From NCBI GenBank assembly GCA_964550025.1, contig CAZJYI010000038.1:14859-78858 (forward strand): 64,000 bases of DNA, read 5' to 3'. Shown here piece after piece: positions 13,744-25,800 of the stretch (its first letter is position 1; each line of letters begins with the position of its first letter). The notes below the pieces were generated by a model that saw only the letters and a list, made by a program, of their open reading frames with translations, had not been told where the DNA came from and did not search any database. This stretch comes from CAZJYI01 sp964550025. Its GTDB lineage: Bacteria; Verrucomicrobiota; Kiritimatiellia; UBA8416; CAYOBW01. A program made the translations under genes and the position numbers.

Positions 13744-13829
13744 GAGCGTGACGGGGAGCCTTGAATGTGAGCCCCGCGGGGGTGCTGGCTGGACCACGTG
13801 CGAAAAGGTGCTGTCTGTGCGGTCGCCAA

Positions 13830-13965
13830 GTAGGATGGTGCTCCTGCGCCGTCCATAGAGTCAGTGCGGAGGCAGATGTGGCGAGAAAACGGAACGAAGT
13901 GCTGCAACTCTCCCTTTTCCGCCTCCTCGTCCTGCCACAAGGACGGCGCAGGAGCACCGTCCTAC
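13830..13965 (-). repeat. 136-bp fold-back element, copy 3, intergenic
   Basis: Same length and termini as the copies at 891 and 20297 (one mismatch in the left arm, GATGG for GACGG). The interior is inverted relative to copy 1 and only about 80% alike. It occupies most of the space between the Uma2 gene and the left giant gene, about 90 bp upstream of the giant's presumed start. Confidence 0.85.
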
Positions 13966-14025
13966 GGGGGATGTCCCGATCTCGCACCCTTTCCGCACGG
14001 GGTCTACCTGTGCCGTGAGTCGTTT

Positions 14026-14670
14026 TCATTCGAGGTCTTCTCCGTTCCGGCTGCCGTACGGCGGATGCCCTTCCCGAACCATCTGGATCCGCTCCTCGGG
14101 CGGGATGGGGAAGTCGAAGAGCTTCTCCAGGTCCAGCTCGAGCTCCGGGAACGTCGGGCTGCAGAAGACCTCGTCTCTGACGTATTCGCAATACGTGTGC
14201 ACGAGCCGGTACGCGTCGCCCGCCAGCAGGTAGACCTCAAGCAGTCGGGGATAGGGGGTGACCAGCCATACCTCCTTGACGCCGAATCTCGCGTACAGTT
14301 CCATCTTGCGTCCACGGTCGAGCGCTTCCGTCGATGGCGACAGAATCTCCACCACGAGGGTCGGCGGTCCCTCGATGTGAGTGGATTTGACCTGTTCGGG
14401 GTCGCAGACCACAATCAGGTCCGGTTGGACGACGTCCTCGTTCGAGAGCTTCACGTCCGTCGGGGCGGGGTAGACATCACAGGGTCTCCCGTCCAGGAAC
14501 TCCTCGAGCCGACGCGTCAGGCGACTCTGGACTTTCTGGTGCCGTGTTCGCGGAGCCGGTGTCATCGCGTAGGCCTCGCCGCCCACGACCTCCCAGCGCT
14601 GTCCGTCGTTCCACGAGTGATAGTCATCCCAAGTGAAGCCGAGTCGGCGTGCTGTCGATTCCTCTGTCAT
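14026..14670 (-). CDS. Uma2 family (DUF820) PD-(D/E)XK nuclease-like protein
   Basis: 214 residues if translation starts at the ATG at 14670, which has GGGAGG about 6 bases upstream; a 19-codon upstream extension lacks a ribosome binding site. The fold signature of Uma2/DUF820 proteins is visible: PD at 83-84 (VVQPDLIVV), E108 in LVVEILSPST, K122 in GRKMELYARFGVKEVWLV. These are the expected metal-binding and catalytic positions of the restriction-endonuclease fold. The family is common and often multicopy in cyanobacteria and PVC bacteria; its biological role is unsettled. It sits alone between surface-protein genes with about 220-280 bp gaps, so no operon partner is evident. Confidence 0.85.
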   Translation of the reverse strand: MTEESTARRLGFTWDDYHSWNDGQRWEVVGGEAYAMTPAPRTRHQKVQSRLTRRLEEFLDGRPCDVYPAPTDVKLSNEDVVQPDLIVVCDPEQVKSTHIEGPPTLVVEILSPSTEALDRGRKMELYARFGVKEVWLVTPYPRLLEVYLLAGDAYRLVHTYCEYVRDEVFCSPTFPELELDLEKLFDFPIPPEERIQMVREGHPPYGSRNGEDLE

Positions 14671-14766
14671 GATCCCTCCCGTCTTCGCTCCACATGAGTT
14701 CGCCTCACGGGCGCACCGCAAGGCCACTGACGCGTTCAGGCGCGGCGCGGACGCCCAACGCCGTTC

Positions 14767-14788
14767 GTAGTGCGCCCGTCAGGGCGTC
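14767..14788 (+). repeat. Palindromic hairpin repeat, intergenic
   Basis: GTAGTGCGCCC-GTCA-GGGCGTC, preceded by the shared GTTC. The stem differs from the coding copies by a compensated C/G swap. Confidence 0.7.
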
Positions 14789-14890
14789 TCCTTCGTCCGT
14801 GGTTCTTCTTCTCACGCATTCTCACCACCCGACATGCGTCTTCCGCAACGGCTCGCGTCCATCTGCCGCGGCTCCGCCCTCGTGCTCGAC

Positions 14891-16138
14891 TCACTGCGGA
14901 CCCGAGGGGAGGACAGTGCGGAAGCCAAATGCGTTTCCAGTTTGGTTGGGGTTGTAGCTGTCGCGCCTGGCAATTCGGCAGCGGTTGGCGGCAGTGGCCG
15001 CAGCACCGCCGCGAAACACGCGTAGCGCGCCCACATCGGGGCCGCGCGCATCCGCTGCGGGCGACGAACCGTAGTAGGAGTCACTGTACCGATCCCAGCA
15101 CCACTCCCACGCATTCCCCGCCATGTCGTAGAGCCCATACCCGTTCTTGCCCATCACGAACGCGCCGGCTGGACTCGCATAGGGTTGTCCTCCATCATCG
15201 TAGTCGGGATGATACGTACCGCTGGCATACGGGCTGGTGTCATACGGATAGGCATTTCCGTTTGCGAAGTAGTTCGCGTAGTCGTGGTTGATGTTGGGTC
15301 CCCATGGAAAGCGCTCGCCATTCAGTCCGCCCCGCGCCGCGTATTCCCACTCGGCCTCGGTTGGCAGTCGATATCCGCCCGCATCCCATTTCACTTCGCT
15401 GCCGGCAAGATTCAACTCGCCGCTGCGATACACGTTCGTTTGTGATGCGTCCCTGTAGTAGCAGGGCACTCGCCCTTCGCGTTCGCTGCGCGCGTTGCAC
15501 CACTTGACGCAGTCGTACCAATTCACCGAGTACACGGGATAGTCCGGGCCCTTCCCCGAACCCAGATTGGCGAAGCCATAGCCGTTCGTGATCGCCCAGT
15601 CTCTCACCTCGCTCCACAGAGCGAACATGACCTCGTACCTGTCCATCAGGAATGCACCGATGCTGACGGTGTGAACCGGCAGCTCGTCCGCCTCTCCGTC
15701 TCCCAGACTGTCCCCCATCTCAAAGCTCCCCGCCGGAATCAGCTCCGTGCCGGGGATGTCGATGGCCGTCACTTTGACAACCATCTGGGTGGAGTATCTC
15801 CGGTTCCAATCCTGTTCGGCATCCCAGACGATCCACCGGTTGGTGCCGGGCGTCACGTTTTCGCCATGACTAGTTACGGGGGGATTGCCGTTCGTCAAAT
15901 GGTTGGCGGGGACGGTGAAGGTGGCCCCGTTGTCGGACGAGATCTGCACGCGGACCGTGAGTTGCGTGCTGTCGGAGTCTGAGACATCGTAGCGGATATC
16001 CATCAGCTTGGTGGCGGCCCGTTGTTGCGCCACCACGTTCGTTACGACCGGCGTCGCGGCGAACGCGTGCCGGCAGGCGAGAGAGAGTATTGCCATGAGA
16101 ACGGCCGTCATTCCCAGGGCGTGGCCGTGTCGACTCAT
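14891..16138 (-). CDS. Secreted single-domain FGE/SUMF1-like protein
   Basis: 415 residues from the ATG at 16138, which has AAGGA about 9 bases upstream. It has a classic signal peptide (residues 1-27, MTAVLMAILSLACRHAFA). Residues about 28-135 form a small beta domain (ATKLMDIRYDVSDSD) also found in both giant proteins. Residues about 140-415 are an FGE-sulfatase/SUMF1 fold: IPAGSFEMGD, MDRYEV, RLPTEAEWEYAARGG, GLYDMAGNAWEWCWD, RGGA...FGFRTVLP. The redox cysteine pair of true formylglycine-generating enzymes is missing from the RGGAAATAANRCR segment, so catalysis is unlikely; ligand binding, as in many SUMF1-fold proteins, is more plausible. It is in effect a free-standing copy of a module embedded in the left giant at 11.7-12.8 kb and is very similar to it. 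Confidence 0.85.
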   Translation of the reverse strand: MSRHGHALGMTAVLMAILSLACRHAFAATPVVTNVVAQQRAATKLMDIRYDVSDSDSTQLTVRVQISSDNGATFTVPANHLTNGNPPVTSHGENVTPGTNRWIVWDAEQDWNRRYSTQMVVKVTAIDIPGTELIPAGSFEMGDSLGDGEADELPVHTVSIGAFLMDRYEVMFALWSEVRDWAITNGYGFANLGSGKGPDYPVYSVNWYDCVKWCNARSEREGRVPCYYRDASQTNVYRSGELNLAGSEVKWDAGGYRLPTEAEWEYAARGGLNGERFPWGPNINHDYANYFANGNAYPYDTSPYASGTYHPDYDDGGQPYASPAGAFVMGKNGYGLYDMAGNAWEWCWDRYSDSYYGSSPAADARGPDVGALRVFRGGAAATAANRCRIARRDSYNPNQTGNAFGFRTVLPSGPQ

Positions 16139-16284
16139 CTTGCAGTTCCTTTCAGTATGGCGAAGCCGGGTGATCCGGCCGGCTTTTCGCGCCCTCCTAT
16201 TGCGTAAGTGTACAAATTCTCCGCTCCGAGATGCAAGTATCCCTGCCGTACGAGTTGAGAGCATCCCGAAACGCTCCCCGGCCG

Positions 16285-16360
16285 CGCCCCCCATCAGGGT
16301 TGAAGTCGTCGGAAAAGGGTCGTTTCTTCCCGCTACGCGCCGGAAATGGTCCGAGGAATC
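16285..16360 (-). promoter_or_regulatory. Conserved upstream/leader sequence, copy 1
   Basis: On the minus strand it contains GGAATCC...GGGAAGAAAC...CCGACGACTTCAACCCTGAT, matching sequence upstream of the giant gene (35810-35885) and of the dockerin remnant (45790-45870). It lies about 150 bp upstream of the FGE-like gene. It could be a 5' UTR element or another dispersed repeat. Confidence 0.4.
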
Positions 16361-16420
16361 CCCGCCCCTTGCGGGCGGGGAGCTTTCCGCCGCAGGCGGA
16401 CCTGCCTGTGGCACGGCAGG
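16360..16420. repeat. Three consecutive GC-rich hairpins
   Basis: CCCCGCCC-CTTGC-GGGCGGGG (16360-16380), TCCGCC-GCA-GGCGGA (from about 16386), CCTGCC...GGCAGG (16401-16420). The first half recurs at 63926-63944. Confidence 0.65.
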
Positions 16421-16511
16421 GTCACATGCTACACGCCCCGCCTCTCCGCCATAGCCTCGAGCCCGGTCGGCGCGAGAAGCCGCGCGAAGCTCTTCTACCC
16501 TCGCTCCATGG

Positions 16512-16584
16512 GGACGCCCTTACGGGCGCACTACGAACGGGGGATTCTCCGCATTTCGGTTCGTAGTTCCACCGTAAGGTGGTC
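16512..16584. repeat. Two inverted GNRA-loop palindromes
   Basis: 16512-16534 on the minus strand reads GTAGTGCGCCC-GTAA-GGGCGTCC. 16563-16584 on the plus strand reads GTAGTTCCACC-GTAA-GGTGGTC. The two stems differ by compensated pairs. Confidence 0.75.
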
Positions 16585-16824
16585 TCTCGCCTCGCACGTT
16601 CCGACCTCGCCTCAACCCCCGTCTACCTTCCGTTCAGGTGCATCTCGGTATCTGAATGTCCAATACTGAACACTGAATGCTGAATGTCGAAGTCAGATTC
16701 CTGCCTCTCACGCTTCAACATTCACCATTCAGTGTTCAGCATTCTGCGGTTTCCCCTCTCCCTATCCGGCGCTTCTGTGCATTGTGTGCCTTCTGTGGCC
16801 AGTCTCCCTTCCCCGGGACCACCC

Positions 16825-19800
16825 TCACGGCACATCCGCCTCCGTCACCACGCCGTCAAGATTACAGTCGCCGGGAAGGTATCCCGTCTTCCCCACTTGT
16901 TGCCGTACAATCTCGCCGTCCACATGCGTGATCCTGCCATCCCCGTCACAGTCCCCGGAAATCATCCCCCAGACCCCGGGTTCGAGCTCCACGCACGCGT
17001 TTGTGCTGCCCGTGTAGCGGTCCGGGGCGAGCGTGAAGTCGTAGCGGACGACTTCGTTCGTGTAGCTCACGGGATTGGCGGACATGATTGCGAGGTGGTT
17101 GCGGTGCCGGATGACCATGTGCAGCCGGGCGCCCGGCGATACCTCGGTCAGGAGGTTCGTCTGCCCGTCGAGGGCGAGCAGGGCGCCGTCGTTTCGCAGG
17201 AGGGCGCTCTGCGCCGCGACGGAACGATGCTCGTCGTTCTGCAGCTCCATCAGGACCCAATCGGTGGCGTTCGAGGGGATCCGCTCCGCGACCGCGGGAT
17301 CCGCCGCGTAGGGGGCGACGGCCGGCAGCACGCCCGTCCCGGCCAGCGCGGTCCGCATCGCGCTCGTGTTCGTGGCAAAGGCCCCCTCCAGGCAAACGCG
17401 CACCGACGCGTAGAACGCCTTCTCATACGCGCCCATGTCCACCGCGCCGCTCAGGACGCGCGGTTTCCCCTCCACGTCGGCGGCGTTCTCCATCCATTGC
17501 TGGCGGATCCCCGCGTCAATGCAGGGCGACGCAACGACCAGGCGGAAGTCCCCGCCGTCCGGATCGCGGAAGCGCGGATTGTCCGTGATATTGTTCGTAG
17601 GCCCCGCCATGTCGGGAAGCGGCTCGGCGCAGGAGTGCACGATCGTGCCGCCCGACCAGTTCGTGCCTATCGTCGTTGCGTGGTTGTCGTAGACGATCGA
17701 GTTCCACAACCTACTGTCGTAGACGCCGCCACCGATGTCGGCGCTGTTGCGCGAAACCGTGCAGTTGTAGACCAGGGAGTAGTAGACGCCGCCCCCTTCC
17801 AGGTCTGCCGTGTTGTTGACGATGAGGCAGTTCCGCAGGGATGCCTGGTACGCCCCGCCGCCCTCGAACTCGGCCTCGTTCCCGTCCGCGACGCACCGGT
17901 CCGCCCACGTGTAGGCCATTCCCCCGCCGGAATCGGCCAGGTTGTTGGTGAACAGGCAGTCAACGGCCGTACCCCGGTACAGCCCGCCGCCGTGGTACGA
18001 GGCTTCGCACCCCGCGAAGATGCAGTTGCTGACGATTGCCGCCTGCGATGCCGCCCAGACACCGCCGCCGGACTGCTCATGCTGCCTGTGGGCCACCGAA
18101 CCGCGCGTGAACCCGTTGGTAAGCGTGAATCCCGCCAGCGTTGCGTTGTTCGTCACGTAAGCGCAACGTACGGCGCCCGCGCCCACCGGACCTTCCCCGA
18201 CAATCAGCGCGTTGCGCGGACCGCCGGCGCTCTTGACGGTGATGGGCTTGTCGATCGCGACGCGGTTCATCATCGTCCCGTACACGGCCTTGCCGCCCGT
18301 CGCGTACACCCCGTCCGCCACCAGCACCGTGTCGCCGTTCGCCGCCACGTCAATGGCGTCCTGGATGGTCGCCGCCGCGTTGGACCACGAGAGATACGGC
18401 GGCACCGGCTGCGAGGACGCGGCGTCGACATAGTGTATCGGCGTCGCTGCCACCGTGAGCGCTACCGACACAAGCTGCGGCGAATTCGTGGCCTCCGGCG
18501 ACTCCACCGTGATGTCCGCCCGGTACGTCCCTGCCGTCATGCCCACCGTGTCGAAGCTCACCGTGATCGTGTCCCGCTCCCAACTGCACTCGCCCGCGGC
18601 CGGATCGACCGACAGCCAGTCGACGGCGTTGCTCAGGGAGTACGTCATGGGCAGGCTCGATGCGGCATTCCAGATTTCGAACGTAGCGTTCGACGGGGAC
18701 AGGCAGTCCCACCCCGAGGCGGCCAGCTCCGTGCGGCTGAGCGCGATGTGACCGGGCTGCCCAAAGTGCGCCGTGATGCTCCTGGCGCGGTCCATCGTCA
18801 CGGTCAGCGGGTTGTTGCTCTGGCTGATCTTCTGGACGCGCTTCACCGAGCCGTCTGCTTTCAGGAACAGGATGTACGCCGCCCCGGCGTTGTCCTGCCC
18901 GTCGTCATCCCCCGGCGCCCCCACCATGCAGTCGGGCACCGTGTCGCCGTCCACGTCGCCCAGTGCCGTCACCGATGCCCCGAAGCGATCTTCGGGATCG
19001 AGCTCGACTTCGCCGCCCGCCGCGCCGATCTTGCGATGCCCCTTGACGCTGCCGTCCGCCCGCATGAAGAGCAGGTACACGGCGCCCGCGTTGGTCCACC
19101 CGCCATCGTCGTACGGCGCGCCGACCGCCAGGTCGCCGACGCCGTCGCCGTCCACGTCGCCGAGATGAGCCACGCCGCTGCCGAAGCCGTCTCCCGCATC
19201 CGGGCTCGGCCCGCCGCCGCTCGTGGCGCTGATCTTCGCGCGGCTTTTGACGGTACCCGCGGCGTTCATGAACAGGATGTGCACGGCGCCGGCATCCTCG
19301 GACCCGTCATCCTCGCCCGGCGCGCCCACGGCCAGGTCCCGCACGCCGTCCCCGTCCAGCGTGCCCAGTCCGGCGACTGCCGCGCCGAAGGCATCGCCCG
19401 CGTCCAGGGTCGGGCCGCCTCCCGCCGAGGCGCTGATCTTGGTGTAGTTCAGCATGGAGGCGTTCGGCGCCAGCATGAGCACGTAGACCGCTCCCGCATT
19501 GTCGCCGCCGTCATCGTCGCCCACCGCGCCGACGGCCATGTCGGCCGTGGTGTTGCCGTCGATATCGCCGACGGCGGCAACCGCGGCGCCCAACCTGTCG
19601 TTTGCGCCGAGATCCGCGTCGAGCCCGCTGGCGGCGTTCAGGACCGTGTGACTCTGTACTACGCCGTTTGAGTTCATGGACAGCACGTACACGGCGCCGT
19701 CGTCCGGGGCGTATACGTTGTCGTCCGGTGCGCCCACGGCGATCTCCACCGTGCCGTCGTTGTCCAGATCGCCAATGCCGGCCAGGCTCGACCCAAAGTG

Positions 19801-22800
19801 GTCGTTCAGACTCAGGGACGGCCCGCCGCCGGTCAAATGGCCGATCTCGCGGTGTTCGCGCACCGTGCCGTCGTCGCGCAGGAAGAGCGTATGGACCTCC
19901 CCGTGTCGCCCCGGTCCGCCGTACGGGGCACCGATGACGGCATCCGTCAGACCATCCCCGTCCAGGTCGCCCGCCGCCGTTGCGCCGGATCCCAACGCAA
20001 AGTCGGCGCCGACCGCCGGCCCGTTGCCGAAGAACTCGCTGCCGGGCGGCACGTCGCCCGACCAGTGCGACAGCGCGTTGCCCGCCTCGGGCGATGCCGT
20101 GACGGCGACCCGCGTGTCGGGCGGATACCACGTATCGGGGGGCGACACCGACCCGCCGCCCCCGCTCCCGGTGTCGAGCCGGTACTCGGGCGCCCACTGC
20201 CAGGTCAGCGTCGAGTGCGTCGTGATCGTGAAGACGACCGTAGAGCCATCCCCGGCGATAGGGGGCACTACAGGGCGTGATATGCGGGTGTCCCGCGTAG
20301 GACGGTGCTCCTGCGCCGTCCTTGTGGCAGAACGAGGAGGCAGAACAGAGAGAGTTGCGGAACTTCGTTCCATTCTCTCGCCGGAGTTGCCGCTCCACTG
20401 CCTCCATGGACGGCGCAGGAGCACCGTCCTACTTTTCGACCGCACAGACGACCCCTTTTCGGACGGGGTCACGCTCCCCGTCCCCGTCCATCCCGTGCAA
20501 GCCCAGCGCACGCCGTTGGATTCGTCGGCGGGGGTGGCGGCCGTGTTCGTCACCACGGTCCCCCACGGGATACCGTGCACGCCGTAGTCGTACGGGCTGG
20601 AGCTACCATGTTCGGCCGGGCTGCCCGCGACCGTCAGGTTGCAGGTGTCCGGCTCGAGCTCGACGTGGATCGACTGGTTGCTCGTTACGTTCGCGAAGGT
20701 GTAGGCGTTCGTTAGCCCGATCGAGACGCCGTTGACGAGGACGTCCTTCATGTGGTGGTTCGGATGCGCGCCGAACGTGAAGTTCGTACCCTCCCCGTGC
20801 ACCACCTCGACCGACCCGCTCGGCGAGATCCAGCCGCCCGCCGTGGCCGTGGCCGCGATCGTGTACGTGTCGATGGCGAAGCTTGCCGTGACCGAGTACG
20901 GTTGATCCATCGTCAGTGCCAGCGGATTGTTGGTCGACGCCACGTCCCCGCTCCACTCGACAAAATGGTGGTTCGCCGCCGGCGTGGCCGTCACGACAAC
21001 CGACGCCCCCGCCGCGTACCACCCGTCGACCTCCGACACCGTCCCGCTGTCACTCCCCGCGACACCGGACACCCGACACGCCAACCAGTGTTCCGCCTCC
21101 CAGAGCCAGGTTAGTGTCGAGTTGGTCTCAATGGTGAACGAGACGGTTGCCGTATCCCCCGTAGCAGGCACACTCCCCGTGCCCGTCCATCCCGCACACA
21201 CGTGCCGCGTCCCGCCCGCCTCGTCGGCGGGGGAGGGGACGGCGACGCTGACAGCCTCTCCCTCGGCTACGTAGTGCGTGCCGTAAGAATAGGGGGTCGG
21301 GGTGCCATGCGGGGCTGGATTCCCGGCAACCTGAAGCTGCATGCTCACTCCGAGTCCGCCGCCAAATACCACGTAGCTCTCGCCGGCATCCCCCCGTCCA
21401 CCCGGATTCGCCCGGAGTGCGCCAACAATAACATCGTCGTATCCGTCACCGTTGACATCGCCTGCCCCGTGAACGGAGCGGCCCAACTGATCACCGTCAG
21501 CCACGCCGACGATGAGGAATCCGTTCGTCCCGTTCAGCGAGGACAGCAGCAACTCGGCTTGCCAGCCATCGGGTTTGCCAAACACCACGAAGCTCTTGCC
21601 CGCGTCCGTCTTGCCGTCCGGATCACCGTAGCGCGATCCGATGATGAAGTCATCGTAGCCGTCGCCATTGACATCGCCCAGTTCGCCGTGCGACATATCG
21701 TCCCAGTCGCCGTTGTCGATGCCGGACATTCTGAATCCGTTCGTACCGTCCAGTGTGGACAGGCTCATGGCCGGTGACCATCCGTCGCGCCTTCCAAAGA
21801 GGAGGTAGCTCTCGGCATCGATGCCTGCACCGCCCAAGTCGGCATAGTAGGCACCCATCAGAATGTCGTCGTAGCCATCTCCATTGATATCGCCGGCGGT
21901 CGTCACCTTAGTGCCGGCGTCGAGTTGAGAATTGCTGCCGTCTACGCGGAATCCGTTCGTACCATCCAGGCTTGCCGGCGAGACGACGGCCGGCCATTCC
22001 ACACCACCAAACAGCACGTAGCACTCACCTGCCGGCTCAGCCCGGTTTGCACTGATAATGACGTCACTATATCCGTCGCCGTTCACGTCGCCCGCCGTGC
22101 GTACCGTCGCGCCGCAGTAATCATCGACATCGATGCCCTGCACCCGGAATCCGTTGGTGCCGTTCAGACTCGAGAGCGCCAACGTGGCCCCCGGCGTCGT
22201 TGCTGCACCGAACACGACATAGCACGCGCCGGGTTCTGTGTTGCCGGTTGGCTCGGAATGTGGAGCCCCAATCGCGATGTCCGCATATCCGTCGGCGTTG
22301 ACATCTCCCGCATCGCTGACGCAGAAGCCGCTGAAGTCGCGGACGCCCTCGCCATCCAGACGGTATCCATTGGCGCCGTCGAGCTGCGCCGCATCCAGAG
22401 CCGGCGGCCAGGCGTCTTCCATTCCGAAGATGACGTAGGTCTCGCCGGCAAACTCGACGTCTTTCGGGTTGGCGTATTTTGCGCCAACAATGAAGTCGTC
22501 GAACCCATCCCGGTTGATATCCCCGGCCCCGCTGACCGAGAAGCCGAGCTGGTCACCGTGGTCGATGCCATCAAGCCTGAAACCGTTTGTGCCTGCAAGC
22601 GACGACAGCGGAAGGGACGATGCCCAACCACCTGATCTACCAAACACAACGTAGGCCTCTCCGGCTTTCTCATCGCCTCCAGCATCTGCGCAGTAGGCTC
22701 CGACAAGAATATCGGCAAAGCCGTCGCTATTGATGTCCGTCGCCCCGCTGACCGAATTGCCCGAGCGATCGTCCGAATCGATACCCTCAATCACGAACCC

Positions 22801-25800
22801 GTTGGTCCCGTTCAGATCGGCCGCTTCGACGACAGCAGGGAAGAAGCGCGGAACGACTCCCATGCCGTCGACCTGGAATGTGAAAACCGTCTCGTCGTGG
22901 TCATCGTTCTCTATGGTCAGGATGGCCTTTCGGCGTCCCGGTCCGCCCGGGTCAAAGCGAACGGTGAACGTCGTATCTCCTTCGACGGGTACGCTATTCG
23001 ACGGTTGCGCAAGCACGGAAAAATCGCTCTCGTGCATGCCGTTGACCGCCACTTTTGGCGTTCCGGTCAGGCTCAGTGCCCTGGCGCCGATATTCCTGAT
23101 CGTGAATGTCCGGTCAACACTGCCCGCTTGTAGTGGTACGCCGCCGAATCGGGTGTGGTCAACCCGGGTCGGCGTCCGGTCACGGTTGACAATGCTGATG
23201 CCGTTACCCTCGACGACGATCTCCGGTGCGGTAACGAAGCGTGGCGTTACCGTGCGTGGCCCGTCCATGGTCAACACAAGCGGGTTGTCGGCTTCTCTGC
23301 CAGGGGGAACGTCTCCAGACCACGATGCGAATGCCGCTCCGACCTCCGGCTCCGCCGTCAGCGTGAGCTCCGCCCCGTTCGTGTACCACCCGCTCGCCAC
23401 GTCTACCGTGCCCGACTCGGACGTTCCCACCGTCAGTTCGTACTCCGTCACCCACTGCCACGTGAGCGTGGAGTCGTTGGTGACGGTGAATGTGACGTTT
23501 GTAGTGCCCCCGTAAGGGGGTATACTCCCCGTGCCGGTGTAACCGGTGCAGGCTAGGCGGATGGAGTAGCTGCCGTCCGACGAATCCGCCGGCTCTGGAA
23601 TGGTGTTGTCCGTCTTTGTCCACGTCAGGCCGTCGGGGGAGGTGGCGTGATATATGCGGGGGTCGCGGCTCGGTGCCGGCGTCCAGCCGGCATACCACAT
23701 GTTATAGGTGGAACCGTCCTTCACCACTGAGGGATCCAAGGCCCACTCACCATCTCCACGGCCACCGGAGCCCAGGGGAATGCGTCCGTTCGTGCACGTT
23801 CCGTCAGATGACGCGGGAATGGTATTGTCCACCTTGGTCCAATTCAGTCCGTCGGGCGATGTTGCACAGTAAATGCGGTACTTACTGTTCCCGTCCACAC
23901 CGGAGTACCACATCGTGTAACCATGTTCACCACATACGACCGCCGGATGGGCGACCCCCACATCATCGCCCCGACCGCTGGTCCCCAGAGGTATTCGTCC
24001 GTGCGTCGAAGAGCCGTTCGAACCCGGCGGGATCGAATTGTCGGTCTTGACCCAGTCCAGCCCATTGCTGGAGCTTGCATGGAATACGCGCCAGCGGTCG
24101 TCTGCACCGACCCCGGTATACCACAGGTGATAGGTCCCTCCGTTCCTGACCACGCAGCCCCCCTGCGCGGCTTTGTAGTCTCCTGTTCCGTCCGTTCCCA
24201 GCGGAATGCGCCCTTTGTCACTGCTCCCATCGGAGCGCGGCGGTATGCTGCTGTCCACTTTGGTCCACAGAAGTCCGTCGGGAGAGGCGGCCGCGTATAT
24301 CCGGCTGAAGGAGCCGGCGTCTTTCCCCGTGTACCACATCCGATAGTTCTCCCCGTCTCTGATGACCCAAGCGCCGGCGGCGTACTCGGCATCTCCCGCA
24401 CCTGTCGTGCCAAGGGGAATGCGTCCGCCCGCCGAGGTCGTATCGGAGGGGGGAGGGATGCTGTTGTCGACCTTGCCCCACGAAAGTCCGTCGCTTGAGG
24501 TCGCGCAGTATGTCCGGTCAGAGGTGGCGTTCCGCCCAGTATACCACATGCGGTACCCGGTTCCGTCAAACAGGACGGACGGCGCAAGGGCACGAACCGC
24601 ATCCCCCCGCCCCGGCGTTCCCCAGGGAATCCGCCCATTCGTCCCTGCGATCGGCAGCACGGGCGAGACGACCGAGTTGGTGACGACCTCCCCATGTTCG
24701 ACATAGTTCGTCCCGTACCCGAGCAGGGTGGGGGTGCTGTATTCGGCGGGGTTGCCGGCGATCGTGAGTTGGTGGATCGGCCGGTCAACCCACTTGGTGA
24801 GCCACTGGTCATTCTCCCCTGCGTTGGTCTGACCATCGAAGGCGACACCGGACCAGCCCGGAACGAAGAGCGTCTGGTCCGGACCCAGGTGCACCTTTCT
24901 CGTCTTGTCATCGCCGCTGCCGCCCCAGAGACGGGTCCACTCGATGTTGCCGTCGGTGTCCAGCCGCACCAGGCACGCGTCATCGCCGCCGGCATGGGTC
25001 TGGCCGTGCAGCGTGCCGGCCACGTAGCCGGCCACGTAGACGCGGTCGTGCTCCACACAGACGTCCACGTCGTGCATTCTGGGTGGCCCGGCCGTGGAGG
25101 AATCCCACATTCGTGTCCAGAGTCGCTCACCATCACTGGTGAACTTGCTGACGGCAAGGTCATCACCGCCTCCCGAATGGGCCTGCCCGTCGAATTCCTC
25201 GCCCAGCGTTGCCGCGGCGTATACGTTTCCGGCTGCATCAACCGCTACACCGCCGCCCCATTCACTCCCTGCGGATGTGCCCCAGATCCGCGTCCACTGG
25301 TTTTCTCCGCTTGAACTGTACTTCGTGAGGAAGACGTCACGGATTCCCGCGTTCGTCTCACTGCCGAATTCCCCGCTGGTCATCCCCACCACGTAGACCG
25401 CACTTGTCCCGAAGGTTGCACAGCCATACGCGGTATCCTCTTGGGGAGACCCCCAGACTCGCGTCCACTGCTTTTCACCGCTGCCGTTGTACTTCGTGAG
25501 GAACACGTCGGCCCAATCACCGGGGTCCGGATGCCCGTCCAGGGCGCCTCGCGTGTAGCCGCATATATAGATAGCACCGGCAGAGTCCACCGTCCCACCG
25601 TGGACCCTGGCGCCATTGTTCGTCGGTCCCCACGTGCGCGCCCACTGGTTGGAGCCGTCCGCGTTGAACTTATGGAGGAACAGGTCGTTAGCGCCGTTGA
25701 GGCTGCCCACCACGTAGGCGTTGCCTTCGGCGTCGACAAGACTCTCGCCCGCATAGTCGGTGCTCGCAGTTCCGATCAGCCGCGTCCACTTCCTCTCACC

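Larger units (their letters stand above)
16139..16824. other. Gene-free 686-bp region rich in palindromes
   Basis: No supported gene. Starting at the FGE-like gene: a leader-like sequence (about 16285-16360), three GC-rich hairpins (16360-16420), two divergent GNRA-type palindromes (16512-16584), an AT-rich run of TTCAGYATTC-type heptamers (16645-16750), and GCATTGTGTGCCTTCTGTGG (from 16779), which recurs at 36479. Confidence 0.7.

Noticed and set aside
14767..14788. Palindromic repeats as Rho-independent terminators
   Set aside because: They lack a U-tract, occur upstream of genes and even inside coding sequence, and show no consistent position after stops.
14891..16138. Active formylglycine-generating enzyme
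   Set aside because: The cysteine pair needed for sulfatase activation is absent, and no sulfatase gene is adjacent.
23590..24680. Active GH43/GH32 glycosidase
   Set aside because: Blade motifs (MWYSG, DGLTWTK) are present, but I could not identify the catalytic acidic triad. Treated as a fold resemblance.
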